Shown: positions 32,860-43,999 of the stretch, in pieces
Layout of the letters: each line of letters opens with the position of its first letter
How positions within the stretch are numbered: the first letter of the stretch is position 1
DNA from: Massospora cicadina
Lineage: Eukaryota; Entomophthoromycota; Entomophthoromycetes; Entomophthorales; Entomophthoraceae
Length of the DNA stretch: 64,000 nucleotides
Direction of reading: 5' to 3'
Assembly (NCBI GenBank): GCA_022478985.1
Contig: JAKSZP010002702.1
Span: 168,949-232,948 of the forward strand
Made by a program: the position numbers and the translations under genes
Notes under the pieces: generated by a model
What the model was told of the DNA's origin: nothing
The model's database searches: none
What the model saw: only the letters and a program-made list of their open reading frames with translations

Positions 32860-34550
32860 GTATGGGGATGATTCCGCCTATGTTGCCTCTTGGGGAGGGA
32901 GGATGGATCGTGGTAGGAATGAACAGCCTGTCAAAATCAATATGAGATTGGATGCTAGTGAGGTCTAGACCTACACAAACCACATTCTTTGAGTGGATGC
33001 AGAGTCTTGCGAGAAAGTGACTAGGGGAAGGAAAATTGAGATGTTGGATAAAGCCAATCACAAAACCCCAGAGTGGGGAGGAAAGCAACAGTATAATAAG
33101 AGGCAATTGGAGAATAACCCCAAGTAATCCTGATATGGTACCAGAGCTGGAAGATTAGTCCTGAGCGCCTGACGACGGGCTTCATCAAGGACACTGGACA
33201 TATGGGCTGGCAACAAACAGGGGATGCTTGATGGCAGTTGCCAAATCATGCCCCCTATCAACGCCAACAGCGGAAGATACTGATGGGAAGTGCCGGAGAA
33301 GAGATAGTCATGCAGGTAGCAAATGTCATCCTAAAAGTGACGACTTTAGGCTTCTAAGAAGCTAAAGCTGAATGAATGGTGGAACCCAGGCGAGGCTGGA
33401 AGCTTTGTGGACCAAATTTGAAGAACTTTGCCAGCAAAGTGAAGAGCATAAGCGGCGGTATCCCAATCCAGAATGTTATCAAGATCAGAGGGATTCAGCG
33501 CTAATGTCAAAGCCTCAGTGACTTGGGCCTGGAGTTCAGCGTAGGGGAGCTCAAAGTGAATACTGTTACCGATGTTGAGCTTGGAGACCAGAACAGCGGG
33601 TTTGTAATATTGACTGAGTCAGAAGAGGAACTCAGGAAGAAGGTCCAACCGAGCAAGAAACAAGTGATCAAGAGCAACTGGCATAATCTCTGGAGCATCT
33701 ATGATGATGGTCAGAGCATCAGCAAAAGGAGCCAAATCCAAGAGAGTTTTGAAGTCCAACTCTGGAATTGATGGCAGAGGAAGAATCGGCCAAGAGTTAT
33801 TCGAAATGATAGCCAGTCTGGTTTCAGAGGGATAGTTACCATTTCTGGTAATTTAACGGAAGGACTAGCCGCTGGCGTCAGACTAGGCATATGAGTCCTG
33901 GAAGGACCATAGAAGAGGTTCCGCCGAGCATCCTGACTCATCTGCTGGAAAAGATGGAGGTCTTGATCAGACAAACTGTAAAGAAGCTGCTGGTATTGCA
34001 ACTTGTAATTCAACATATAAGCTGGATGAGAGGGAGGATGTCAGACTTATATGGAAGTTGACATTATGCACTCTACAATCCATTAAGCTCCAATTTCGGA
34101 TAAATTAATCTCAACATTAATGAGATAAGCTCTCCAAGGGAAGAATTAGGAATGACTTGATCCAAGAGATTATGAAAAGAAATAACAAGGGGTATAGAAA
34201 TAAGTATTCTTAATTGAGACACAAAACGAACATCAATGGCAATAGTCTCCTGTCTAGGATGAGGAGAAAATCAGGAAATCAAGGATGCCAGACCAAGAAT
34301 CCTGAATATGACACCGGGTCATATACCCTGATGGGGGAAAACTGGATCCCAGGACTAATATCATCATGAGTAAATCGATCAGCCCAGCACAACAGTAGGT
34401 CATGGGGACCACGCTTTGAGAAGGCAGTAGCAAGGAGGAGGAGGAAGAATGCCATATGCCGAAGGTCATCCTGAGCAGCGTTGAGTATTGATGAGTGTAC
34501 TCCGCTTGAACCAATAAAGTATTTGACCAAGTGTCTGAAGCAGTGTTCTC
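32860..34550 (-). pseudogene. Antisense ORF of B (unknown protein, shared with A)
   Basis: Runs from about 50 bases inside the 3' LTR back to the downstream repeat block. Open pieces: 34530-34279 (KYFIGSSGVHSSIL, HMAFFLLLLATAF, DDISPGIQFSPIRVYDP), 34016-33711 (YQQLLYSLSDQDLHLFQQMS, NLFYGPSRTHMPSL), then, after a frameshift, NNSWPILPLPSIPELDF and KPAVLVSKLNI. Next come LALNPSDLDNILDWD (about 33500-33460) and 33267-33058 (LIGGMIWQ, SSVLDEARRQA, TNLPALV). It is less disrupted than the A copy in the first third. I cannot name the family. Extra, often antisense, ORFs between pol and 3' LTR are known from some plant gypsy elements; a link is not shown. Confidence 0.6.
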
Positions 34551-34580
34551 ATGCCCCAGTCCTTTTCTTGCTGGAAATCT

Positions 34581-34597
34581 AGGCAAGAGGGGGGATG
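34581..34597 (+). other. Polypurine tract of B
   Basis: AGGCAAGAGGGGGGATG immediately before the 3' LTR. Confidence 0.85.
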
Positions 34598-35758
34598 TGT
34601 TGGGATTTTTGCCCATATTCACAGCCTGCTAGATTACCTGGTATCACTAGAGGAAAATTTTCTAAGGCGAAGTGAATTGGAAATGGGTGGCCCAAGTTTT
34701 GGAGTAACTATGGTTTGGGGGATTTTGGGATATTCGCCTGGCTTGTATCCATTGGGGATTGATCTGGATGAATACTCAAGATCTCATTGGGTGGAGTTGC
34801 AGACAAAATAGGGGCATCTGATAGTGATTAACTATTAGATGTACTGATTGGGATCGGTCAGGTTTCATCACTGACTGATTAGTAATGAATAGAAAGTTGT
34901 GAGGCAAGTGATGCTGCCTGCATCTAGAAAATCAATCGGTTGGTGAGTGACCAGCCTCAATGGTTAATAAGTCCCATTACCTAAGCAGGTCGCTAGCCAA
35001 ATATGGTTAGTTTGCTTGGATCAAGAGGAAAATGCTAGGGACACTTTTCAGACTCTTTCCATTTTGAGGTCTCAAGGATGTCCAATGACGGAATCCTAGC
35101 CAGGATGGGGAAGAGCATCGCTGCCAAGATGAGTATGGGTGATTCAATGGCAACGGCTGCTGTTTCATCAAAGAGGTGTCAACTGAGGGTTAGATAGCCA
35201 AATACCCACTATATATATTCCCTAGGATTCACTATAATAAATATAGTCAAAAACAAGATAATACAGACAGATAATAAGAGTTATTTAGTTCTAGATTAAC
35301 CATTCAGTATATAATTAAACTATCATCAGCTTCCATTGTGCTGTTCTGTCTCAAGGATATTATTGCAGAGGGCAATAATTGGAAGACTCTTAGAGAAAAG
35401 TTTATAAGATCCGAGTGGGGATCTAGAGAAGAAGGAGCCACAATTGGGGATAGCTGCCAACTGTGTGTTGGACCAAAGAGACTGTCACTGGGGTATCTCA
35501 GCAAAGATCGGGTGAATAAGAGGAAGGGAATAATTCCTATGAGTATGACATCACAATTATTTAATCAGGAATACTGGCTGAGCGTTGGGCTGATATATAA
35601 CTCATACTCAACTATGGATAATATTCTCTATACTATTATTGATTAATAATTCATTCTACTATACAACATGACGAAGTGCACAAGAATATGGAACCTGTGC
35701 AGTAAAAAGGTTACTAGGGTTTATTGACAATAAAAACCCAAAATAGTAAATTTTTACA
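34598..35758 (+). repeat. 3' LTR of B
   Basis: TGTTGGGATTTTTGCCC...GTAAATTTTTACA, near-identical to the 5' LTR, followed by TGCTA. Confidence 0.9.
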
Positions 35759-36103
35759 TGCTACCAATTAATAAAAACCATTAACCGAGGTTTTACCATG
35801 TATGATTGGCCTGAATTATGTAATGATATTTGGCCCAAGCTTTTAAGAGAAAAATCAATTTGATGTTGAGTAATATGGCCTGAGCTGCAAAGTTAATAAT
35901 TGAATTAAGTTGGCGTTGAGATTTTAAAGCCAAGCTGTAAAGTGAATAGTTGATATACTTGCCATTGAGATTTTTTGTAAAGCTATATAATAGTAATTGT
36001 TTTTAGTTGAGATTTAAAGAATTATCCCAAGTTTTGGAAAGATAATTGGCTTGATTTATTGGACTTAAAGGGTTATTTCTGTGTCAACCACCAGAATCTG
36101 ACA

Positions 36104-37960
36104 CCATTAATTACATGAGAAAGCCTGAAAGTAAGCAATATATTCAAATATATCTCAAAATTGTCAGATATTACCACCAATTCATGCTGGGATTTGCACA
36201 ACTCCTGAGCTTTTTTCCCATCTACTTTGAGGAGTAATCGCCTTCCAGTGTTCATAAGAATGCATAGACTCCTTCACCAGTTGTGGGACGCTTTGGCCAA
36301 AGCCCTCGTTATGGAATATTTAACTTTAATCAGCACCATATAGTGCAATCTGACGCATCTCTCACAGCTATAGGTGCTGTACTCTCTCAGATAGGGGATA
36401 ATAGAGAGGAGCATCCAGAAGCCTTTAGCAGTCAAGCCTTGGACAAACATGAACGTAATTTCATGATAACTGAGTGATAATGCCTAGCTGTCATCTATTC
36501 CTGTAAACATTTTGAGTCTACATCTACAGGACCAAATTTAAGATTGCCACCAACCATGCTTCCTTTGTTATGTTATATTATCTTGAGCAACCTGAAGGTT
36601 AGCTAGCATGATAAGCATTAAAACTATAGACTTCTGATTATGAGATAATTAAAAACTAAGGACACACTCATCAGAACTTTGATGGAATTTTACAACAACC
36701 TGTAATATCAGCACTACTCCCTTTGAAGATCTCTTCAAAAAGATGAAAGTAGAGAATTAGGCCAATGAAAAGCCTGCTAACTGTCTCTCCTTAGATCGGC
36801 TCATGAAAGGCACAAAATCAGTGATGGACAATTATACAAAGTTGTGGAAAATGACAAGAGACTACACCCCTTGCTTTCAGCCCGCCTGGTGATAATCATG
36901 AAAGCTCATCACGCTTTAGGACATGGGGTCTTGCTGATGACCTTAAGCTAATGTAACTAGTGTATTATTGGAATTACTCATGGTTGAACATTCAGGATGT
37001 ATTAACAAGATGTCACAAATGTCAAGCTATCAACCTTATAAGCCCACAACTACTTATCATTTAGTTAATTCTAATTGGGCCTGGCGCAGAGTGTCTATTG
37101 CTGTTCCAGGACTTTCCTGATAAGCGTTCTTAATTTAAAATACACCATAGTAGCAAAATACTATCTCAGTAAGAGGGTTGAGATTCAGCCTCGTAGAGAG
37201 ATTGTATCAATATTGACTGCAAAGTTATAATGGAACAGGTAAGCACCGGCATATATGTCCACAAGTTATCCTCACAGACAATGCCACTAGTCTCACCTTT
37301 TGTATCATTACTAAGCTAGATGATATAATAGGTATTCGCATAGTTCTTACTATCACTTATCATCTTGAGACCAACGGCATGTTGAAACGTGCCAACAGTA
37401 CCTTAGTACAAGCTCTTCAGAATTTTGCTAACATTTTCCATCTTAATGGGCCATATACGTGAACGCAAATTTTTTCACTAATAATATCAGCTACCAAAGC
37501 AGTACGAGATATTCACCCTTTAAGCTTAAAAATGGTTAGCAAAATGCGCTATTGCTTTTTTTACACTTTATTGTTACCTATAATCCCAAATTTTGCCATA
37601 TGAATACTTTACTGATTGGTTAATCTTTAATTAAGATCAGATTGAGACCTATGGATCAGCCATGATAAAAAACAATCAAAAATAGGAGGATGACTTACTT
37701 AGATTTATTATAATGAGCTTTGCAGTCAGTGATTGAGTTTCTTATTGAAATAATTATAGATTTGGTAGGACACATAAGTTCGCTACCTTTATGGAAAGGA
37801 CCCTAAATCATACTTGACTGGGTCACTACCAAAGAATACATTATTTGAAGCTTTGTGAAAGATGATATTTAATTGTGCTTATGCAATTTTCTCTGACCCT
37901 ATTACAGCCTGAAGACTATCCCATCGAAGATCAAGTGGTGAGTCAAGTCAAGGACGGAAG
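36104..37960 (+). pseudogene. C pol, second segment: RT end, RNase H, integrase, PPT
   Basis: Resumes in frame right after the CCATT copy. IVRYYHQFMLGFAQLL matches the VGYYRRFIPNFS connection segment. RNase H is at 36283-36480: VQSDASLTAIGAVLSQ, EEHPEAF and KHERNFMITE. The integrase core is near 37240-37440: RHICPQVILTDNATS (second catalytic Asp kept) and ETNGMLKRANSTLVQAL, with the catalytic Glu changed to Lys. CAAGGACGGAAG at 37949-37960 is the purine tract before the 3' LTR. Many stops elsewhere. Confidence 0.75.
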
Positions 37961-38325
37961 TGTTAGATATTTGATTGACTTAATTCCTAACTCTCAAACC
38001 AAGATTTTAATGCAATTCTAACTCAATTATTATATTTTATCATATAATGGATTGCATTGTAGTCAGCCTAATGTCTTCTCATTAAATCCTTTTTTGAATA
38101 GTCAATTCTCACCCAAAATTACATGTACTATAATCAATGATTTTAATCATAAGATGTTAGAGTAAACTTAAATAAATCAACTTAAATATAATATTATTTT
38201 CATGATTCTAAATAAAGAATCGCTTTTCTTATTGAGTTATATTTTTGTTTATGTATTTGGAAGTAAGAGATTGACCGGCCAACTTTTAAATTGTTTATGT
38301 AGCATGAAGAAGTACTTGCGCTAAA
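37961..38325 (+). repeat. 3' LTR of C
   Basis: TGTTAGATATTTGATTGAC...CGCTAAA, aligned with 21259-21915 minus the SINE. The terminal CA is mutated to AA, followed by CCATT. Confidence 0.85.
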
Positions 38326-38460
38326 CCATTCCTCCTCCTCAACCAAATGTATGTGGACGCAGATGGTCATATTGAGGTATAATTTTAGGGCTTGGAAGTC
38401 AGAAAATCTGCCACCAATAAATGAGTGGATAAATCTTGATAAGGCTTCCAGTGCCATTCT
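38326..38460 (-). pseudogene. J relic, segment next to C
   Basis: Minus-strand open stretch beginning near 38457 (MALEALSRFIHS, FSDFQALKLYLNM, LVEEEEW). It continues in the same frame at 21253 once C and one CCATT are removed, giving about 110 codons without a stop. No domain is recognised. This is the best evidence that the layer beneath C was a protein-coding sequence. Confidence 0.55.
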
Positions 38461-39079
38461 ATGATGGCACCTTGTGTTAAGAAGCTGCCATGCTATAGGA
38501 TTTATTTTTATTTGAAGGCTTTGGGGCCATAGCCAACATCTTCACCCTAAAGATCCAGCTTATCAACATGCAAGTTTGAAGCTATGGATCAGGAAGGCAT
38601 CAACTTGGTTTATATTTTGATGTGTTTGCAGAAATTGTGGGAATTGCCACGCCAATTTTTAAATCCCGCAATCCTCGGGCATTGAAGGGAGGAATCCAAG
38701 GTGATTTTAGTGGAGTGCGGCTTTGGGGTCACACACTGATTGGAGATAAACTTAAAGGACATTAAGAGGGATGGAGTTTTTTGCACCAGTCCTTTAAAGT
38801 TATGCTGTTCCAACCTAAGTTGGTTTTTATTCTGTTTGTTTAAAAAAGAGCGTCCTTCTTTCACAACTGGAAGTCTTATGACGGTGTAAAACCTTTGGCG
38901 GCATAGGAGGTTGCAAGTGAGAGTTCCAGGAAAGACTGTTTCCAGTCTTGGATAGCTTTGACTCAGATTCTGGTCTGCAACCAGCTTAATATGAGATTGG
39001 GAGGTCATAACCACAACATTGCTGCTGCTGCATTGGGTGAGATTTCATGCTTGATGCAGGGTTAGGAAGATTTTGTTAA
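38461..39079 (-). pseudogene. J flank: ambiguous coding relic
   Basis: Both strands contain open stretches: minus 38610-39014 (134 codons; LETVFPGTLTCNLL) and a plus frame with FAEIVGIATPIFK near 38610-38660. The minus strand is preferred only because the neighbouring J segment is on it. No family is recognised. Confidence 0.3.
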
Positions 39080-39868
39080 AGAGAATGGAGCAAATGCAGT
39101 TGCTGAGGGTAATTCTTTAGGGAAAAGCTGATAGAAAAGGGTAAAGTGAGCAAGATTCAAGAAGCAACATCCTAGGTTATCTCTAGTTTGTTTCTTGATA
39201 AATTTTTAATTTAGAACAAACAAATTGACACAGAAAATCAAGGAAAGGAGTCCACGAGAGATGAAACTATTGGGTAGAAAAAATGCAAATATCGTGGAAA
39301 TAGGGAGCTGCAGACTCAGTGGAATAGGCCGCGGCATAGGTGCCAGTTTTGCGCCCATCAGTAAGGTAAAACCAAAATTTAAACAAAGGCTGACCATCCC
39401 ATAAGGTTTTCAACTAAATTCTATATAAAAAATGCTTGTGATAAGAAAAGGTTTAGGCAAAAAAAACTCTGAATTTTATCCAATATATCAAAAATATCTG
39501 ATAAAAGTAAAAACAATGCTCAGCTGCGACGCTAATATATAGGGGGAGTTTGCAAGAATTAATATTTATAGAGAACCAATTTGAGCTGATAATTTTTCTT
39601 TTCACCATAATCAAACGTTTATAAATTCAGCAAACTCAGTTACCTCATACCTAGTGATTTTATAGAATTTGAACCAATTTCTCCCAACTTTTCAGCCATT
39701 TTTGTATCATTGGCTTCAGTCCTGGCTGGTAAAGCAAGAAATCATTTTCAGTCAATGACCTTAATAAAATTAGTGTCTCTCATGGGATCTGGCCTTACTT
39801 CCAGTGGCTTCAGATTCTTAGCCTTGGAAAAGCGTTCTATCCCATGCAAAATGTCACTAGCTCTGACA
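39080..39868 (-). repeat. 3' LTR of G
   Basis: Aligns with 45495-46286. On the minus strand it starts TGTCAGAGCTAGTGACATTTTGC. The inner purine tract is weak. Confidence 0.8.
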
Positions 39869-39959
39869 TCACCATAGGCTCTTGGATGGGGTTCTACTCC
39901 ACCTTAAGGGACATCTTATAAAGCAAAGTTCTTGTGGGGGGTGGGTAACTTCATGACAG

Positions 39960-41350
39960 CTAAGGAGGTTTGGAAAGCAGGGCCTACAGCGTCAGGGAAC
40001 CTCTCATGGAAGTCTCAGATCAGCTCCTGAGCGTTTGAGCAGTATATATAAGACGCTTAGCTGTTCTTAGTTTCATCATAGCCTTTCAGGACACTAAGTA
40101 CTGGAGTTGACGCTGCAATAGATGGAAGGCGACTATGGCATTAATTTTATATTGAAAATCCTCATCTAATACCACTGGCTCAGGGTGGGAAGGCATAGGA
40201 CCATAATATGTAGTCAGGAGGAATTTTTGGAGGGTGCTAACACTTTATTGGGAAAGGTAGATCAAATTAATATGCTGATGGGCCAACCTTATTTATGATC
40301 TTGAAGTGTTCAGAACGCTTAGGGACTATTTTTTAACAAATTTGCTTAAAGTATAGGTTCTTAGCTTTAACCATTGCTAAATAACCTGGATTGTACTCAA
40401 AACTCTTGAAGCACTTGTAGTCATTGTAAGCTTTGTAGATCCTCACAGCATCAACCAGATGTTCCTTTTAGCCTGGTGTATATCTCTAAGATCTTTAGCG
40501 CGCTCATTTACAGCTACAAATGTAGACTCTAGCAGTGTACATTGATAAAACCTGGGATCTTATACATAGTTTGCAAAGAATGGAGAGATTACAGTTAAGT
40601 ATAGGTTGAATTATTATAAATTATTGCTCCAAAGGTAGATGAGAGGGCTAATTGTTCTTTTCTGCGGTGACATAGCAATTTAAGAATTGATCTAAACCTT
40701 GATTCACCCTCTCTACCTGTCTGCCCAATTGAGAACTAAAGGCTGTGGAGCAGCAAAGTCGAATTCCTAAGATAAGTAAGGTTTCCTGGAACTGGGCTGC
40801 AAATTGAGAGCTATGATCACTAATAATTTCCTTGGGATGCCATGTGGCAGAAGATGTGGTCCAAAAAGCGATGGTCTGTCTGGACATAGGTGATGGAAGT
40901 ACTGCAAGGGACAAATTAGGTCATCTTTTTAGCATGGACCACCATCACCACGTATTTACCCTGGAACAAGGAGAGTTTAACAATGGAATCAATAGACACT
41001 AGTGTCCAAAGGCCCTCAGCATATTGGAGGGGGACCAGCAGGCCAGCTCTCTTTCAGGCGGCTAGATTTTGACCATTAATATTTATTAGGACTTTGTGAA
41101 TTTGACCACATCAGCAGCAATGCCTTTACAGCTGTAGGCGCATTAGACCAACTCAAGTGTCATTCTTGCTAGTGTGGCCAGCAGTGGGTTGATCATGGGC
41201 TTCACGGATCACCACCTCTCTTAATGGTCCAGGTGGTATCCACCATTTGCCATGATGAAAGATGACCCCTTTAGGAAGCTGATAGACCTTGCCCAATGGT
41301 TTACCATTTCTCTGACAAGCTTGCTTGATCTTAATTTTGTCTTCTGACAG
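39960..41350 (-). pseudogene. Integrase and chromodomain relic of G
   Basis: The open stretch 40648-40914 is integrase core: WHPKEIISDHSSQFAAQF (second catalytic Asp kept) and STAFSSQLGRQVERVNQGLD (catalytic Glu kept). It matches the Tf1/chromovirus pattern STAFHPQTDGQTERVNQ. Near 40020-40170 LQYLVSWKGYDETKN followed by NAQELI and DFHERFPDA reads as a chromodomain, which in chromoviruses directs integration to chromatin marks. Interrupted by stops and frameshifts. Confidence 0.75.
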
Positions 41351-42279
41351 GGTTGAGTGTAACGGTTGGGTTAAACCAATATTTACATTTCAACTCAGGT
41401 TCAGATTTCAGAATTTCAAGTCAAGATGCTTTAGGATTTCAGTCAAGGATGAATAGACTCTGGGATGTGCCTCTCAAGCCATTGTTTAATCTCTTAAGAG
41501 CCTAAAGAAAGGTGCAGGAGGGGCTCCCAGAATGGCGACCTTAAAGGTCAGGCCCTCGCAATTTCCAAACTTTGTTCAGAATTCTCACAATTCCTACTAT
41601 AACGTTGGTTTCACTTGTGCCTTTGAAGCCACAACTACCTTGTCTTACCTGGTGTTCCGTGACACAAAAAGTTTTATTACATCAACAAAAACTTGCGTTT
41701 TTAGGGCTTGATATCCCCCAATCAATATTTCATTTTTCTTAGTTTATTGCAGCGCCAAAGTATTGTGATTCTGTTCATATGTGACAATTTGTTTAAAAAA
41801 TATAATGTTAATTAGAGGCTTTTCACCTCATATACCTGTTTTGCCTTTTTCTCACATTTGAGTTTCCCTAAATCAGATGTTTAGTTGGTTAGTTGTATGA
41901 GGCACTAACATTTACCTTTAAAGTCCAACCTCACGTTGGACAGTATTTTGGCATCATAAATTGGTGCGTAATTAAAAGCAAGATGGCAAATGGAAACTGA
42001 AATGTTACCATTTGTTATATCAAAACATCCTAAATCAGGATGGGGTGTCAGTATCTCTTTCCAGGGACTCCATAACAAGTAAAGTGAGTGGTTTACATGT
42101 GGGCTTTCCTTCACCTGTTCTGGCTTAATAAACACTTGGGTATCATGGGCAACAACCAATACTGGATCTGGGGCAAAGGCGTTATTATGTGTAGAAAATA
42201 AGAAACAAGTTTTAACTACTCTTAATGAAATTTTACTGAAGGCTGAACATGGACAAGATCTCTGCCACCTGGACTGGCG

Positions 42280-43350
42280 AGGAGTCGGCTTCTGATGAGT
42301 GCATTAGTACATCAACGCCTTGTGGTCAGTGTAAATGGTAAAAGGCCACTTAGAGCCACGGAGATGATGACTTCAGTGCTTTACATCCTTAACAACGGCA
42401 AGAAGTTTTTTGTTGTAGATAGAGTAGTTAAGAGGAGCCAGGGACATCTACCCAATGAAATAATCTATGTGACGCTCCACACTGGAATTTTCTTCCTGCA
42501 CCGAGGCTGTTCTACTGCAAAGTTAGAAGCATCAGTGGCGACAATAGAGGATGTCTCATATCTGAATGTGCTAGAACAGGACTGTACAAGATTATGGACA
42601 TAATGTCAGGGAACGCTGAAATGCATTATGCTGTCTAGTTAAAAAATCGCCAGATGAAATGTAAAGGGGGTCAGCGACTTCAGATAAATGTGGGGTGAAC
42701 TTTTTTGAGAAACTTGTTAGTCCTGAGGAAGCTTTGCAACTTGTTGATGGAGAAGAGAGTATTAATCGCGGATGTCTGCTTCCATATCAGGAGCAATCAT
42801 ATGGCCATGTGTAAAATAATACTTCCTAAAGAATCTGCTTTGGGTTGGAAGAGCTCGCACTTGCTAGCTTTGATATTAAGCTTTGTCTGTGCTAACCACT
42901 TTATGACAGCTACAAGGCGGCAGGTGTGGGACTATGCATCTGGGAAAAAGACCAGCATGTTGTCCATGTAGGATATTGCGCAGGATCCCATAAGGTCTCC
43001 AGTAACAACGTCAATGTTTTTTTGAAAAAAGGCTAGAGTGAAATAAAACAAAAGGCATGACCCTGAACTGGCAGATGCTTTTCCTGGTGTATAAGCAGTT
43101 ACCACTCCTGGCCTTTCTTGTTATGAATCTAGAAGAAGGCTTTTAGATAATCCAGATTTCTGAAAACTCTGACCTTCTCCACATAGCGGGAGATCTGTTT
43201 CTTCAGAGGCTGCGGATGGGGCTAAGTTCCATAACGTTGTTAAGATTGCCATAGTCAATGCAGGGACAAAGAGAGCCATCAAATTTTCTTCACAAGGATA
43301 GAAGGAGAGAATGCGTGCGAAGTTTTATTGTAAATCTGGCCCTTAGAGAT
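42280..43350 (-). pseudogene. RT-RNase H relic of G
   Basis: Near 42950-42980 SYMDNMLVFF replaces the Y-x-D-D box (last Asp to Asn). RNase H at 42280-42560 shows VATDASNFAVEQ, LNYSIYNKKLLAVVKDVKH and FTIYTDHKAL. The plus-strand open stretches over this region are shadows. Confidence 0.7.
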
Positions 43351-43859
43351 CATGCCATCAACCCAAACTTTTAAAGCATCCTTCCTCGAGATAGGGGTAT
43401 ATATTAGAGTATATCTTGAAGCATTCAATAGTCCGCTTGAACTCAAAGTCAAACTTAATGCTTGTGAAGTGTGAGATCCTAGCAGGGATCAAACATGACA
43501 GCATAAGTCTTGATTACTTAGGCAGGATAAGTGATGAAGCAGGGCTGGAGGTCAGTTATATAGGGGCCAGGCCAGCCATGGAGGAGAGATTCCAATTCTC
43601 TGGTAGTACCATATCTCTATCATCAAGGCAATGGATGGTAATTGTTGCTCCTTCTGGAAACAAAGTATGGCTAGTGGCGTCTGCAATATTGGTGAGGATG
43701 TTAAAGCGTCACCATCAGCCTACGACCAGAATAACTTCTTACAGGAGGTTTTTCAATTGCAGAGAAGGTCTCCACAAAGTTTCCATCGCCTAAAACAAAA
43801 AGAACATGTAACAGTTCTCAGTAACTGGCGAAAGCCTGAGATGCCCGCCTGTAACAAAC

Positions 43860-43965
43860 TGACTTACCCTTAGGGCAGGTCTAAGGCTTCCACGAACTCT
43901 TGGAAGATAAAGTTTTCAGTAGCACCAGTGTTTACCAAAGTGAGAGATTGGAAGTCTTTCCCAGT
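43860..43965 (-). pseudogene. Protease active-site relic of G
   Basis: The minus strand reads LVNTGATENFIFQEFVEA, the D-T-G-A-T-x-N-F-I retropepsin motif with the catalytic Asp changed to Asn. Confidence 0.7.
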
Positions 43966-43999
43966 TAAGGAGATTTAGCCATGAACAAGAAATATGCAG

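Larger units (their letters stand above)
26991..35758 (+). mobile_element. B: young Ty3/gypsy-type LTR element lacking RT, with antisense ORF and Helitron insertion
   Basis: 8,768 bp. The LTRs 26991-28148 and 34598-35758 are nearly identical over all parts compared, so this is the youngest insertion here. The target duplication is TGCTC (26986-26990) against TGCTA (35759-35763). Architecture is as in A, plus a 1.1-kb Helitron-like insertion (29652-30761). It is inserted in solo LTR I. Despite its youth the pol is broken: no RT core, and the first integrase Asp is Gly. Confidence 0.9.
26111..36103 (-). mobile_element. I: solo LTR in C pol, interrupted by element B
   Basis: Two pieces, 26111-26990 and 35764-36103, about 1.22 kb together. 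They have inverted ends TGTTAAATTCTG and CAGAATCTGACA (10 of 12 paired) and are flanked by CCATT at 26106-26110 and 36104-36108. Dropping I plus one CCATT rejoins the C pol frame exactly (LNAI then NYMRKPESK). No coding sequence is seen in it, which fits a solo LTR left by recombination. The orientation is a guess from the TGTCAGA start on the minus strand. Confidence 0.8.
21259..38325 (+). mobile_element. C: Ty3/gypsy element split by SINE, solo LTR I and element B
   Basis: LTRs at 21259-21915 (containing a SINE) and 37961-38325. Native LTR length is about 360 bp. The target duplication is CCATT (21254-21258 and 38326-38330). Internal order is PBS, gag region, PR, RT, a break at 26106-36108 by I plus B, then RNase H, IN, PPT. 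Native length without insertions is roughly 6.8 kb. All frames are broken. It is inserted in the minus-strand gene relic J. Confidence 0.85.

Noticed and set aside
42295..42603. 102-codon plus-strand open stretch
   Set aside because: It lies opposite the recognisable RNase H of G on the minus strand and has no motif of its own.
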